A stretch of DNA of 64,000 nucleotides from Myxococcales bacterium. GTDB lineage: Bacteria; Myxococcota_A; UBA9160; SMWR01. Shown one piece after another: positions 26,682 through 35,185 of this stretch (position 1 is the first letter of the stretch; the number at the start of each line of letters is the position of its first letter). Location: the NCBI GenBank assembly GCA_022561775.1, contig JADFQO010000001.1, positions 62,001 through 126,000 on the forward strand. Direction: 5' to 3'. The translations under genes were made by a program, and so were the position numbers. The notes beneath the pieces are model-generated. The model saw only the letters and a list, made by a program, of their open reading frames with translations. It did no database searches and was not told the DNA's origin.

Positions 26682-26954
26682 TCAGCGGTGAGAAGCTGCG
26701 GGGTTCGCCGAGTTTCGCCTCGAGCGATTCGAAACCGAGCTCTGCTGCAGATCGTACCGCGAACACCAGATGAGGCCGCCATCCAGATAGATTCTCTCGG
26801 CCAGCGCGTCTGCCTCCCGGGAAGGGGCAACGAATCGGACCTGGCGGAGCCCGGGCTCGAAGATGCAGCTCGCGACTTCTCGCGCGTTCGAGATGACGTC
26901 GAACGCCCAGACGAGATTCCGCGTTCGCTCGAGTCGTAGTACATACACGCGCAC
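26682..26954 (-). CDS. Small hypothetical protein
   Basis: A 90-residue protein on the minus strand. GTG at 26954 follows GGAGG nine bases upstream, the main support for a real gene. It begins MRVYVLRLERTRNLVWAFDV and contains READALAERIYLDGGLIWC; the last 20 residues look unstructured. I recognise no family. It converges with the DUF2867 gene (40 bp between stops). Confidence 0.55.
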   Translation of the reverse strand: MRVYVLRLERTRNLVWAFDVISNAREVASCIFEPGLRQVRFVAPSREADALAERIYLDGGLIWCSRYDLQQSSVSNRSRRNSANPAASHR

Positions 26955-27143
26955 GCTTGGATGCCTCCGGGCGGATCACCTGCAAGTATTGCGCCCACGG
27001 TCTAAAACCGCCTGTAGCGAGCCGAGCGCGATTGGGAGTGCACGCGATCTGTGCACCGGATGCCACAGATTTGTGCTGCGGCGAAGAGAAGGCGAGCAGG
27101 TTCTCGAACGACCTATCTCGCTGTCATCGAAATCCAGCGCGTG
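26955..27143. other. Non-coding stretch left of the tandem repeat
   Basis: I find no supportable gene here. A plus-strand frame with a CKYC motif (about 26957-27175) runs into the repeat and lacks a ribosome site. The stretch presumably carries the promoter of the minus-strand gene ending at 26682. Confidence 0.4.
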
Positions 27144-27301
27144 CGGCTGACGCGAGACTCGGGTCTGCCTCCTAGCTGGCGAATCCTGCGGATTCGCTTG
27201 CGGCGTCGGCTGACGCGAGACTCGGGTCTGCCTCCTAGCTGGCGAATCCTGCGGATTCGCTTGCGGCGTCGGCAGATCCGAGACTCGGGTCTGCCTCCTA
27301 G
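27144..27301. repeat. Two and a half copies of a 63-bp structured repeat
   Basis: Copies start at 27144, 27207 and 27270 with period 63. Each holds a perfect hairpin gcgaatcc-tgc-ggattcgc (first at 27179-27197) and a degenerate 23-base palindrome (27147-27169, 27210-27232, 27273-27295). Units are bounded by CTAG. The last unit ends in CTCCTA, where CTA is the stop codon of the minus-strand ligase gene. A related single copy lies at 51365-51430. Confidence 0.9.
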
Positions 27302-28788
27302 GAGAGTTCTCGCTTCAGGATCTTTCCCGTCGATCCCTTGGGTAGCGAGTCCATGAACTCGACAATGCGCGGGTATTTATAGGCGGCCAGTCGCTCTTTG
27401 CAGAAGGCGATCACGTCTTCAGCGCTGAGCTCGGCGCCCGGCACAATCGCGATCACAGCCTTAACTTCCTCGCCCTTTTCCGGATTCGGGACGCCGATCA
27501 CGGCAGCTTCGGCAATCGCCTCGTGGGTGTAGAGGACTTCCTCGACTTCACGCGGATACACGTTGAAGCCGCCGCGCAGGATCATGTCCTTCTTGCGGTC
27601 GACAATCGTGAAGTAGCCCTCCGGGCTGCGCGTGCCGATATCGCCGGAGTGAAACCACCCGCCGCGCAGTGTTTCCTTGGTAGCGTCGGGCCGCTTCAGG
27701 TAGCCCTTCATGATGTGGTGACCGCGGATGCAGATCTCACCGCGCTCTCCGTCGGGGAGCGGTCGGTCTTCGTCATCGACGATCCGCATCTCGGTCCCCC
27801 AGACCGGATAGCCGATCGAACCGGGGTGCCGCGGGTGGTCGGCAACGTTGAAGCTCGCGATCGGGGACGTCTCGGAGAGTCCGTACCCCTCCAGGATCTT
27901 GACCGGGTACTTTTTCTCGAAGGCCTTCATGATCTCCACGGGCATCGGCGCGCCGCCGGACATGCAGTGCTCGAGCGCGGATAGATCGTACTCGCGCTCG
28001 GATTCGTGATAGAGGAGCGCAAAATACATGGTCGGTACGCCGGCGAAGACCGTCACGCGGTCCCGCTCCATGATCTGCAACGCATCCTCCGGAGTAAACC
28101 GCGGTAGCATCGTGATGGTCCCGCCAGCCGCGATCGACGCGTTCTGTACCGCGGTCTGTCCGAACGAATGAAACAGCGGAAGCGTCGCGATCATCACGAC
28201 GTCGGACTCGATGGGCAACAGGCGCGGCACCACCACCGAACAATTGAGGAAGAGATTCGAGTGTGTGAGCTCGGCGCCCTTGGGTTTTCCCGTCGTGCCC
28301 GAGGTGTAGAGGATCACCGCCGTGTCGGTCGGTAGGGTCGGATGGAGATCCGCCAGCGGCGGGTGTGCGGCCATTGCGTCGATCGCGTCTTCGCCTTCCC
28401 CGCCATTCCAGATCACCGAAACACCGGCGGCGGCGGCACCCGCTCGGACCGATTCCGCGAAGAACGAATGTGCGATCAGCAGCCGCGCACCGGAGTCCTC
28501 CAGGTGGTAGGTGATTTCAGGCGCGGTGAGCAGCACGTTGATTGGAACCACCGTACAGCCCGCGTAGAGAATGCCGAAATACACCGCGGTAAATTCCGGA
28601 ACGTTCGGGATCAGCACCGCCACGGTCTGTCCCGGAGCAATTCCGCGCTCCAGGAGCGCCGTCGCGATGCCCCGAGCCTGGCGATCGACCTCGGCGTAGC
28701 TCAGCGTTTGTTCATTCAGGCGAATCGCAATGTGGTCGGGCCGCGCAGATGCGCTCTCGCGCAAGATCACTCCGAGGTTGAGCTGCAT
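27298..28788 (-). CDS. Long-chain fatty-acid/acyl-CoA ligase (AMP-forming)
   Basis: A 496-residue ANL-superfamily enzyme that activates a carboxylic acid with ATP and CoA. ATG 28788 is chosen because GGAGGAGG lies about eight bases upstream. Motifs: P-loop ILYTSGTTGKPKGAELTH (about residue 160), EGYGLSETSP (about 290), the GWFHSGDIG/DRKKD region (about 375-395) and the catalytic lysine near the end in PKGSTGKILKREL. The order and length match medium- to long-chain acyl-CoA synthetases of the FadD type; the exact acid is unknown. Its stop codon is provided by the adjoining structured repeat. pyrE lies 33 bp upstream on the same strand. Confidence 0.92.
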   Translation of the reverse strand: MQLNLGVILRESASARPDHIAIRLNEQTLSYAEVDRQARGIATALLERGIAPGQTVAVLIPNVPEFTAVYFGILYAGCTVVPINVLLTAPEITYHLEDSGARLLIAHSFFAESVRAGAAAAGVSVIWNGGEGEDAIDAMAAHPPLADLHPTLPTDTAVILYTSGTTGKPKGAELTHSNLFLNCSVVVPRLLPIESDVVMIATLPLFHSFGQTAVQNASIAAGGTITMLPRFTPEDALQIMERDRVTVFAGVPTMYFALLYHESEREYDLSALEHCMSGGAPMPVEIMKAFEKKYPVKILEGYGLSETSPIASFNVADHPRHPGSIGYPVWGTEMRIVDDEDRPLPDGERGEICIRGHHIMKGYLKRPDATKETLRGGWFHSGDIGTRSPEGYFTIVDRKKDMILRGGFNVYPREVEEVLYTHEAIAEAAVIGVPNPEKGEEVKAVIAIVPGAELSAEDVIAFCKERLAAYKYPRIVEFMDSLPKGSTGKILKRELS

Positions 28789-28821
28789 GGTCTTCCTCCT
28801 CCCGAACGACACCACGAAGCT

Positions 28822-29379
28822 CTAGACGGGGAGATCCGCCCGTCCGAAGAGTGCCTCGAATTCGATGCCCCGGGCCGCAAAGGCCTCCGCGGCCCCCTCA
28901 CCGCGGTCCATGACGCACACCACCCGGACCACCTTACCACCCTCGGCCTCGACTGCGTCGAGCGCTTCGATCGTCGAGCCGCCGCTGGTCACGGTGTCCT
29001 CGAGCAACGCCACCGTCTGGCCCGGCTCGAATCCGCCCTCGATCCGCTTCGCCAGGCCGTGCTTCATGGTCTCTTTGCGGACGAAGAAACCGAGCAGCGC
29101 GGTGGCGGGGTCGCGATCGGCCGCGGCGGCCAGCACCGCGGATACCAACGGCACGGCGCCGACCGCCATGCCGCCGACCGCGTGAACCGGCGGCCCGGCA
29201 AGGAGTCGGTCGAGCACCAGCGCGCCGGCCAGCACGAGGCCGCGCGGTCGCATCAACGTCTGGCGCAGATCGAGGTAGAAGTCGCTTTCAGCGCCGCTCG
29301 CGAGCGTCACCTTCTGCCGGCGAAACGAGACGTCGAGAATCAACTCGAGCAATTCGGCGCGCATTTCGGTCGTCCCCAC
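28822..29379 (-). CDS. pyrE: Orotate phosphoribosyltransferase
   Basis: Makes orotidine-5'-phosphate from orotate and PRPP in pyrimidine synthesis. About 185 residues. FTLASG-like VTLASGAESDFYLDLRQ lies near the N-terminus, GFFVRKETMKHG carries the catalytic loop lysine, and VALLEDTVTSGGSTIEAL is the PRPP-binding signature (DD/DT-TSGGS). I use GTG 29379, four bases after GGAGG; ATG 29364 would remove five residues. The acyl-CoA ligase gene follows on the same strand after 33 bp and may be co-transcribed, without a clear functional link. Confidence 0.93.
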   Translation of the reverse strand: MGTTEMRAELLELILDVSFRRQKVTLASGAESDFYLDLRQTLMRPRGLVLAGALVLDRLLAGPPVHAVGGMAVGAVPLVSAVLAAAADRDPATALLGFFVRKETMKHGLAKRIEGGFEPGQTVALLEDTVTSGGSTIEALDAVEAEGGKVVRVVCVMDRGEGAAEAFAARGIEFEALFGRADLPV

Positions 29380-29502
29380 AGCTCCTCCAGTTTCGATGCT
29401 GCCCGAGCATAGCCCCCGGGGGCGGGGTCGGCGCCCGGGATGGACACCGCGGCGCGCATTGCTAGGATCCGGCCTCCCGCCAACCCGTGTTTGGAGCTCC
29501 GC

Positions 29503-29631
29503 GTGAAGAAAGCCAAGCCTCTGCCGCATCGCAATCGCGGCAAAACCGCGCGTCACCGGGCGAAGCTGAAGAGCAAGCATCAACGGACACGCCTGCGCAA
29601 GAGTTCGGGCGAGCGCAAGACCTACCGCTGA
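29503..29631 (+). CDS. Small very basic protein upstream of tgt
   Basis: A 42-residue frame starting at GTG 29503, six bases after TTGGAG. It reads MKKAKPLPHRNRGKTARHRA and continues Lys/Arg-rich to ERKTYR before TGA, so about 40 percent of residues are basic, like small ribosomal or RNA-binding proteins. It ends 16 bases before the tgt start. The size, charge and tight spacing argue for a real gene; I do not assign a family. Confidence 0.6.
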   Translation: MKKAKPLPHRNRGKTARHRAKLKSKHQRTRLRKSSGERKTYR

Positions 29632-29647
29632 CCGGAGGCCGTCGGCG

Positions 29648-30808
29648 GTGGCCGCGGCACCCCTGAACACCTTCTCGTTCGAACTCGAAGCCCGCAGTGG
29701 GGCGGCACGTGCGGGCTCGTTCTCGACGCCAAACGGCTCCTTTCGCACGCCGGCCTTCATGCCCGTCGGAACCCACGGTGCCATCAAGGCGCTCACCGCC
29801 GACCAGGTGCGCGCAACCTCCGCCGAGATCGTGCTCGCCAACACCTACCACCTCGCGCTGCGTCCGGGCGAGAAGATCGTCGAGAAACTCGGCGGCCTGC
29901 ATCGCTTCATGGGTTGGGACGGACCGCTCCTCACGGACAGCGGGGGTTTTCAGGTCTTCTCACTCCCCGGTGTCGAGATCGACGACGGGGGCGTGCGCTT
30001 CAAGAACACCGTCGACGGCTCCTCGATGAAGCTCACGCCCGAGCGATCGATCGAAATCCAGCACGCGCTCGGCGCGGACATCATCATGGCCTTCGACGAG
30101 TGCTCTCCCTTCCCCGCCGACGCGGCGATGCTGCGCGACGGCGTGCGACGCACGCTCGCGTGGATCGACCGCTGCCTCAAAACCCACCAGGGCCGCGAGG
30201 GCGAACAGGCGTTGTTCGGAATCGTGCAAGGCGGCGTCGACCTCGGCCTGCGCACCTCCTGCGCGGAGGCGCTGGTGGCGTTGGACCTCCCGGGCTACGC
30301 GATCGGCGGCGTTTCGGTCGGAGAAGGGCACGAGTTGCTCTGCAAGGTGACCGAACACACCGTCCCACTGCTTCCCGACACCAAGCCACGTTATATGATG
30401 GGCGTCGGCCTTCCCGAAGACCTGCTCGCGGCGATCGGCTACGGGATGGACATGTTCGATTGCGTGATTCCGACCCGCTACGCGCGCAGTGCGACCGCAT
30501 TCACCAAGCGGGGGCGGATTCGCCTCACCAACCGCCGCTTCCGGCGGGACGCCTACCCGATCGACACCTCCTGCGATTGCGCGGCCTGCGCGCAGGGTTA
30601 TTCGCGCGCCTACCTTCATCACCTCTTCGCCGCCAACGAAGTCCTGTCCGCGGTACTGACTTCGATCCACAACCTCCACTTCTACCAGCGCATCGTCCGC
30701 GAAGCCCGCGAATCGATCGTCGCAGGGCACTTCGACGAACATCGCCGCGAATTTCTCGCTTCCTATTCGGGAGAAGACTCGAATCCCATGGAAACGTCAA
30801 AATCGTAA
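29648..30808 (+). CDS. tgt: tRNA-guanine transglycosylase
   Basis: Exchanges guanine-34 for preQ1 in GUN-anticodon tRNAs. The 386-residue protein contains LANTYHLALRPG, the DSGGFQVFSL segment with the catalytic Asp, GGVSVGEG, and DCVIPTRYARSATAFTKRGR, which carries the nucleophile Asp. Zinc ligands are seen in CDCAACAQGYSRAYLHHL. GTG start with GGAGG about ten bases upstream. None of queA, yajC or secD lies adjacent, unlike in many proteobacteria. Confidence 0.95.
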   Translation: MAAAPLNTFSFELEARSGAARAGSFSTPNGSFRTPAFMPVGTHGAIKALTADQVRATSAEIVLANTYHLALRPGEKIVEKLGGLHRFMGWDGPLLTDSGGFQVFSLPGVEIDDGGVRFKNTVDGSSMKLTPERSIEIQHALGADIIMAFDECSPFPADAAMLRDGVRRTLAWIDRCLKTHQGREGEQALFGIVQGGVDLGLRTSCAEALVALDLPGYAIGGVSVGEGHELLCKVTEHTVPLLPDTKPRYMMGVGLPEDLLAAIGYGMDMFDCVIPTRYARSATAFTKRGRIRLTNRRFRRDAYPIDTSCDCAACAQGYSRAYLHHLFAANEVLSAVLTSIHNLHFYQRIVREARESIVAGHFDEHRREFLASYSGEDSNPMETSKS

Positions 30809-30876
30809 GCCGGATGCGCTGAGGCGTCGCTATCGTCTCGTGCAGCGACTGGCGTCGGTCAAGGAAGATCAAGTCC

Positions 30877-31371
30877 ATGGCAAACCGCACCACAAATGAA
30901 CTCTTGACGCCCAAAGAAGTACTTCGCCGCTACACGAGAGGGCCGAAGGCGGGCGTTTTCACGGACGGCTCCTGTGACGGAAATCCGGGGCCCGGCGGCT
31001 GGGGGGTCGTATGGGTCGAAGACGATCGCGTCGTCAAAGAAAAGAGTGGCACCGATCCCTCGACGACCAACAACCGGATGGAACTCGCGGCATTGATCGC
31101 CGCCTACAAGATGTTGCCCGAAGACAGTCGAGTCACCGTCTACTCGGACAGTCAACTCTGCGTGAAGACCGTCAACGAGTGGGCGGCCGGTTGGGAAGAA
31201 CGCGGTTGGCGTCGCAAATCCGGTCCGATTGCAAATCTCGAATCGGTTCGGGAACTCTACGCGCTCTCCAACGACCACACGGGCGTCACTCTCGAGTGGA
31301 TCAAGGCCCACGACGGTTCGCGCTGGAACGAATACGCGGACGCGCTGGCATCCGCGTACCTGCGCGACTGA
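30877..31371 (+). CDS. rnhA: Ribonuclease H (type 1-like)
   Basis: Degrades the RNA strand of RNA-DNA hybrids. The 164-residue protein has the DEDD active-site set: FTDGSCDGNPGPGGWG (Asp), NNRMELAALIAA (Glu), VYSDSQLCVKTVNEW (Asp) and WNEYADALA (Asp). The usual HxxN segment reads IKAHDGSRWNE, slightly shortened compared with E. coli RNase HI. About 25 residues precede the core. Converges with the EVE-domain gene (15-bp gap). Confidence 0.92.
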   Translation: MANRTTNELLTPKEVLRRYTRGPKAGVFTDGSCDGNPGPGGWGVVWVEDDRVVKEKSGTDPSTTNNRMELAALIAAYKMLPEDSRVTVYSDSQLCVKTVNEWAAGWEERGWRRKSGPIANLESVRELYALSNDHTGVTLEWIKAHDGSRWNEYADALASAYLRD

Positions 31372-31386
31372 GCGCGCGCTTCACGT

Positions 31387-31815
31387 TCAGCGGCGGGCGG
31401 GTGAGGTCTTCCCGAGTTTGAGGATTCGCTCGAAGTCCGATTTCTCGAGCGGCATCACCGACAGCCGGGAGTGGGTGACCAGCGGAATCTTCCGAAGCTG
31501 CGGATCCGCCTTGATCTGCGCGAGCGGCACCGACACCTGCAACGGCTTCACGGGCGCGACGTCGACCACCACCCAGCGATCGTCGTCGGTGGTCGGATCG
31601 GGGTAGGCGCTTCGGGTCACCTTCGCAACTCCGACGACTTCCTTTCCCTCGTTGGAGTGATAGTAGAGCGCGTAGTCCCCGACCTTCATCTCGCGCAGGT
31701 TGTTTCGCGCCTGGTAGTTCCGCACCCCATCCCAGTACGTGGATCCGTCCTTCACGAGATCGTCCCACGAATATTTGGAGGGTTCGGACTTCACGAGCCA
31801 ATGGGCGCGGGTCAT
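31387..31815 (-). CDS. EVE domain protein
   Basis: A 142-residue single-domain protein of the EVE (PUA/YTH-like) fold: HWLVKSEPSKYSWDDLVKDG, then WDGVRNYQARNNLREM, GDYALYYHSNEGKEVVG and LQVSVPLAQIKADP. EVE domains read modified bases in DNA or RNA; stand-alone copies are widespread and their targets are mostly unknown. Last gene of the minus-strand run that begins with a DUF2059 gene. Confidence 0.88.
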   Translation of the reverse strand: MTRAHWLVKSEPSKYSWDDLVKDGSTYWDGVRNYQARNNLREMKVGDYALYYHSNEGKEVVGVAKVTRSAYPDPTTDDDRWVVVDVAPVKPLQVSVPLAQIKADPQLRKIPLVTHSRLSVMPLEKSDFERILKLGKTSPARR

Positions 31816-31915
31816 GCTGCGTTCCTCTGCAAGATCGGGCGGTCGACCCGATCACAGCTCCAATCCGAGCAGCAGTCGGCAACATCGCCTGGCCCAGCGC
31901 TGCAAGCGGCCGGTC

Positions 31916-32539
31916 TCATTCGTCGGCGAACTTGGCGGCTCGCGCTCGTACGATCTTGCCGAGTTTCGCGCAATCGGGATAGATCGTGCGATCGGCTCCA
32001 CCACCCCGGTGCGTGACCGCCCGGAGCATGACGAGCGTGTCCCCCTCGCGGTCGATTCTCCAATCCGGAAATTCGAAGTTCTGATGCGCGAGGCGCGCGC
32101 GCGCGTCGTTCTGAAACGCCCAGAGTTCGACGCTACAGACTTGTGAAGCGCCGCCCGACCTACGTGTGTAGTGGCGGGTTCGCTGTGCGACGACGCCCCA
32201 TCCGACGAGATCCGCATCTCCCCTCGGATCGCTGGGTGTTTCGTTCACGATCTTCCAACCGAAGCGAACATCGCCCTCGTCGAGCAACGCCCACTCGAGG
32301 CGCTGTTCGGGCGACGAAATCTCGCTTCGATCGGGCACCGCCTCTTCCGCGAGCGTCGTCGACGAGGGCATGCTCTCGACGCGACCCTTGAGCGGGTGCG
32401 GCTTGGCGTCGGGGCACGCGCTGCGGTCGTTGACGAAGGTCACGTTACCGGAGGCATCGACGCACTTGAAGATCTCCGAGGTCGCCGGCTCGGCGAAGAG
32501 CGCGATCGGAACCAGCGCGAATAGCAGCTCGGGCTTCAT
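31916..32539 (-). CDS. DUF4124-containing exported protein
   Basis: A 207-residue protein with a short signal peptide ([20 protein letters not shown]), followed by the DUF4124 pattern [20 protein letters not shown], a short beta-hairpin domain common in periplasmic proteins. The rest (about residues 75-205) is not recognisable. The ATG overlaps the stop of the VOC gene by four bases (ATGA), so it is co-translated with it. Confidence 0.75.
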   Translation of the reverse strand: MKPELLFALVPIALFAEPATSEIFKCVDASGNVTFVNDRSACPDAKPHPLKGRVESMPSSTTLAEEAVPDRSEISSPEQRLEWALLDEGDVRFGWKIVNETPSDPRGDADLVGWGVVAQRTRHYTRRSGGASQVCSVELWAFQNDARARLAHQNFEFPDWRIDREGDTLVMLRAVTHRGGGADRTIYPDCAKLGKIVRARAAKFADE

Positions 32540-33012
32540 CCGGCGAGCTTCTCGAAGGCCTCTCGAACCTCCGGGGGAGCCTGAACGAGCTCGATCAGGA
32601 CGCCGCCGCCGCCGATCGGGGAAGCCTCGTTGCCCTTGGGGTGGATGAAACAGACCTCGAATCCCGCGGCCCCCTTGCGAACACCGCCGGGCGTGAAGCG
32701 GACGCCGTTTTGACCGAGCCACTCGACGGCGGCTGCTAGATCGTCGATCCAGAGCCCGACGTGATTCAGCGCGGGCTCGTGGACCTTCGGCTTCTTGTCG
32801 GGGTCGATCGGCTGCATCAGATCGACCTCGACCTTGAGGGGCCCCGAACCCGCGACCGCGATGTCTTCGTCGACGTTTTCGGACTCGCTTACGAAATCGC
32901 CGGTGATCTTCAATCCGAGCATGTCGATCCAGATCTTGCGAAGAACGGCCTTGTCGATCGCCCCGACGGCGATCTGCTGAATGCCCAACACGCGGAACGG
33001 TCGCTCGCTCAC
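32536..33012 (-). CDS. VOC family protein, methylmalonyl-CoA epimerase-like
   Basis: A 158-residue vicinal-oxygen-chelate protein of two beta-alpha-beta-beta-beta units. Second-half motifs [18 protein letters not shown] and [10 protein letters not shown] match methylmalonyl-CoA epimerases and supply a His and a Glu metal ligand. In the first half the usual ligand His is replaced by Gln ([11 protein letters not shown]), as in glyoxalase I. It could be an epimerase or a glyoxalase-like enzyme; no mutase gene is near. GTG 33012 has GGAGG five bases upstream and overlaps the rlmE stop (GTGA). Confidence 0.75.
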   Translation of the reverse strand: MSERPFRVLGIQQIAVGAIDKAVLRKIWIDMLGLKITGDFVSESENVDEDIAVAGSGPLKVEVDLMQPIDPDKKPKVHEPALNHVGLWIDDLAAAVEWLGQNGVRFTPGGVRKGAAGFEVCFIHPKGNEASPIGGGGVLIELVQAPPEVREAFEKLAG

Positions 33013-33659
33013 GATTGCCTCCTGGCCGGTCGTTGATCCGGACTTTCGGGGGGTCCAGCGCGCCCTTTATAACCCCTTCCGAGCAGATAGCGCTCGCTAC
33101 TTCCGCGGCGCGAGGCACGCGGTTTGACGGTCTTGGCGGTCTCGAATTGCCGCCGCAGTCGGCGGTCGACGAGCACGGCCTCCGGCCCCTCCAGGATCTT
33201 GATCAGAAGCGTTCCACCAGCGCACAAGAGGTCGCCGAGCAGGGCCTCGACGCCCTCGAGCAGCGCGCCCTCCCGGGCCTGGTCGGCCGCGCGGATCCCG
33301 GTCAGCTTGGGAGCTGCGTCGCTCAGCACGACGTCGGCGTGGCCGCCCAACCGTTCAATAAGTTCTATCGCAACAGTGGGTTGCGTGAAATCCGCACAAA
33401 ATGCGATCACGTTCTCATTTGCGAGCGGGGGATCGATCGCGGCCAGATCGACCCCGACGATGCGCCCTTTCGGGCCGACTGCTTGGGCGGCGACCTGTAG
33501 CCAACCGCCCGGCCAGCAGCCGAGATCGATCACCCGCTGACCCGGCCGCAGCAGGCGCTGGGATTGCTGGATTTCGAGCAGCTTGAAGGCTGCGCGGGAC
33601 CGGTAGCCCTCGCGCTTGGCGCGCTGATGGAAGTGGTCCTTGCGGTCGTAGGCCGTCAC
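33009..33659 (-). CDS. rlmE: 23S rRNA (uridine-2552-2'-O)-methyltransferase
   Basis: An FtsJ-type SAM methyltransferase acting on the A-loop of 23S rRNA. 216 residues. The SAM site is [17 protein letters not shown] (about 44-60), and the K-D-K-E catalytic tetrad is visible in [29 protein letters not shown] and [11 protein letters not shown]. The C-terminal tail beyond about 195 is unstructured. It lies 38 bases after the stop of an L3 gene on the same strand, a pairing that may be functional since both act near the A-loop. Confidence 0.93.
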   Translation of the reverse strand: MTAYDRKDHFHQRAKREGYRSRAAFKLLEIQQSQRLLRPGQRVIDLGCWPGGWLQVAAQAVGPKGRIVGVDLAAIDPPLANENVIAFCADFTQPTVAIELIERLGGHADVVLSDAAPKLTGIRAADQAREGALLEGVEALLGDLLCAGGTLLIKILEGPEAVLVDRRLRRQFETAKTVKPRASRRGSSERYLLGRGYKGRAGPPESPDQRPARRQS

Positions 33660-33697
33660 GGTGATCGCTCGATCCGGTGGCGGCGCCGCGGGTCGGA

Positions 33698-34348
33698 TCA
33701 GGACCCGTGGTTGGCCTTGACGCTCGATCGGACCCGGACAATCGCGTTGTTGTGGCCCGGGACCGCGCCGTTCACGAACAGCAGGCCCCGCTCGGCGTCG
33801 ACGCGCGCGACTTCCAGGTTGATGCTCGTGGACCGGGTGTTGCCGAGGCGCCCGGGCATCTTGAAACCCTTGAAGACGCGGCCCGGATAGCTACCCGCGC
33901 CGATCGACCCTCCGTGACGGAAAGCCTCGTGGGTGCCGTGGGTGCGCCGCATGATCGCGAACCCGTGGCGCTTGACGACTCCAGCCGTCCCGCGGCCCTT
34001 GGAGATCCCGGTCACGTCGACGCGCTGGCCCTTCTCGAAGATCTCGACCTTGATTTCCTGGCCGACCTCGTAGCCCTCCGCGTCTTCGGCGCTGATTCGA
34101 GACTCCGCGAGGGTTCGCTTGGGGGACACGCCGGCCTTCCGGAAGTGCCCCTGCTGGGCCTTGTCGGCGCTGGACGGGCGGCGGTCGCCGAAGCCGAGCT
34201 GGAGCGCCGAGTAGCCGTCCTTCTCCACCGACTTCTTTTGGATCACGAGGTTGGGCGACGCTTCGAGTACCGTCACCGGTATCGCCTCGCCGGACTCTTC
34301 AAAGATCTGGGTCATGCCGATCTTTCGGCACAGCAACTCGATCGCCAC
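33698..34348 (-). CDS. rplC: Ribosomal protein L3 (outside an S10-type operon)
   Basis: A 216-residue full-length L3: LLCRKIGMTQIFEESGEAIP at the N-terminus, VVKRHGFAIMRRTHGTHEAF and GSIGAGSYPGRVFKGFKMPG in the long finger that reaches the peptidyl-transferase centre, then LEVARVDAERGLLFVNGAVP. The residue matching the methylated Gln150 of E. coli L3 (GSIGQNQ) is not Gln here. The usual neighbours rpsJ, rplD, rplW and rplB are missing; instead it lies between DUF2059 and rlmE. It may be the sole L3 moved out of the S10 operon or a paralogue; this window cannot tell. Confidence 0.93.
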   Translation of the reverse strand: MAIELLCRKIGMTQIFEESGEAIPVTVLEASPNLVIQKKSVEKDGYSALQLGFGDRRPSSADKAQQGHFRKAGVSPKRTLAESRISAEDAEGYEVGQEIKVEIFEKGQRVDVTGISKGRGTAGVVKRHGFAIMRRTHGTHEAFRHGGSIGAGSYPGRVFKGFKMPGRLGNTRSTSINLEVARVDAERGLLFVNGAVPGHNNAIVRVRSSVKANHGS

Positions 34349-34438
34349 GGGATTGTCTCCAGAGCGCCCATTGGGCGAGGTCCGCGAAAGGGCGCGGAAA
34401 GATAGAGGATCTGAGCGGCCTGTCGACCCTCGGCCCGC

Positions 34439-35005
34439 TCAGTCGGCCAGCTTCGCGCGCTCCTCGGCGACGATCTCCTGGATGAGGCCGACCGCAACGG
34501 GCTGGACCGCCTGCTCGATTCCCCGTCCCGCCTCCTGCAGCAACGACGGCATCACCTCGATGCTCTTGCGCCCGACCGGCATGCGGTAGAAGGCGAGCAT
34601 CTCCCGGAGCTCCTCCTCGCTGAAGTATTTGTCGTAGATGGGCAGGTAGACGGTCTCGATGATCTCCGAAAAGTTGAGTCTCTCGGCAAACAGGCTGCGG
34701 AAGCGCTCTGCGAAGGCGTCGAAGTTCGCAAGACGGGCGAGCAACCGCTGGCGGTCCTGTTCCGATAGATCGGCCTGCTCCGACACCGCAAACTCCATCA
34801 TCTGAGGGTAGCTGGGTTGCATTCGCATCAACTCCACAATGCTCTGATGGTCTCGCATCTGTTCGGCCATCCCGGCGACCCCGACGATCGTGAGCAGCTC
34901 GCGGATCATCTCGTGTTTCGACTCGGTGAGCTCCGCGTCGCTCTTCGCGGACTGAATCACGGCGCCGACCGTCAGGATCACCGCAGCAATGCTTCGGATT
35001 CGCAC
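34439..35005 (-). CDS. DUF2059 family exported protein
   Basis: A 188-residue protein from GTG 35005, which lies five bases after GGAGG (GGAGGTGATCGTG). A short hydrophobic N-terminus (SIAAVILTVGAVIQSAKS) looks like a signal peptide. The helical rest, with ELLTIVGVAGMAEQM and YDKYFSEEELREMLAFYRMP, is the DUF2059 pattern found in periplasmic proteins of unknown function. First gene of the minus-strand run and divergent from mfd. Confidence 0.82.
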   Translation of the reverse strand: MRIRSIAAVILTVGAVIQSAKSDAELTESKHEMIRELLTIVGVAGMAEQMRDHQSIVELMRMQPSYPQMMEFAVSEQADLSEQDRQRLLARLANFDAFAERFRSLFAERLNFSEIIETVYLPIYDKYFSEEELREMLAFYRMPVGRKSIEVMPSLLQEAGRGIEQAVQPVAVGLIQEIVAEERAKLAD

Positions 35006-35185
35006 GATCACCTCCGCTTTTCTCGAACATTGGTTACCGCATAAACCCCAAGACTCCAGCCCGCGTCGGGCCGACGACCAGCTACACTCCCTCGCAAGGC
35101 CTCGCACCCCTGTCATTCGATTGGGGCGGCGGGGATTTCTGCGTGCAGCGCACGCCTGGAGCGGTCGGAGGGCTCAGCGACCCGT

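Noticed and set aside
26957..27175. Plus-strand frame with a CKYC motif
   Set aside because: TTG start without ribosome site, no second metal-ligand pair of good spacing, and it runs into the structured repeat.
27144..27301. Possible CRISPR array
   Set aside because: Tandem 63-bp units have no unique spacers and carry internal hairpins; there are no cas genes.
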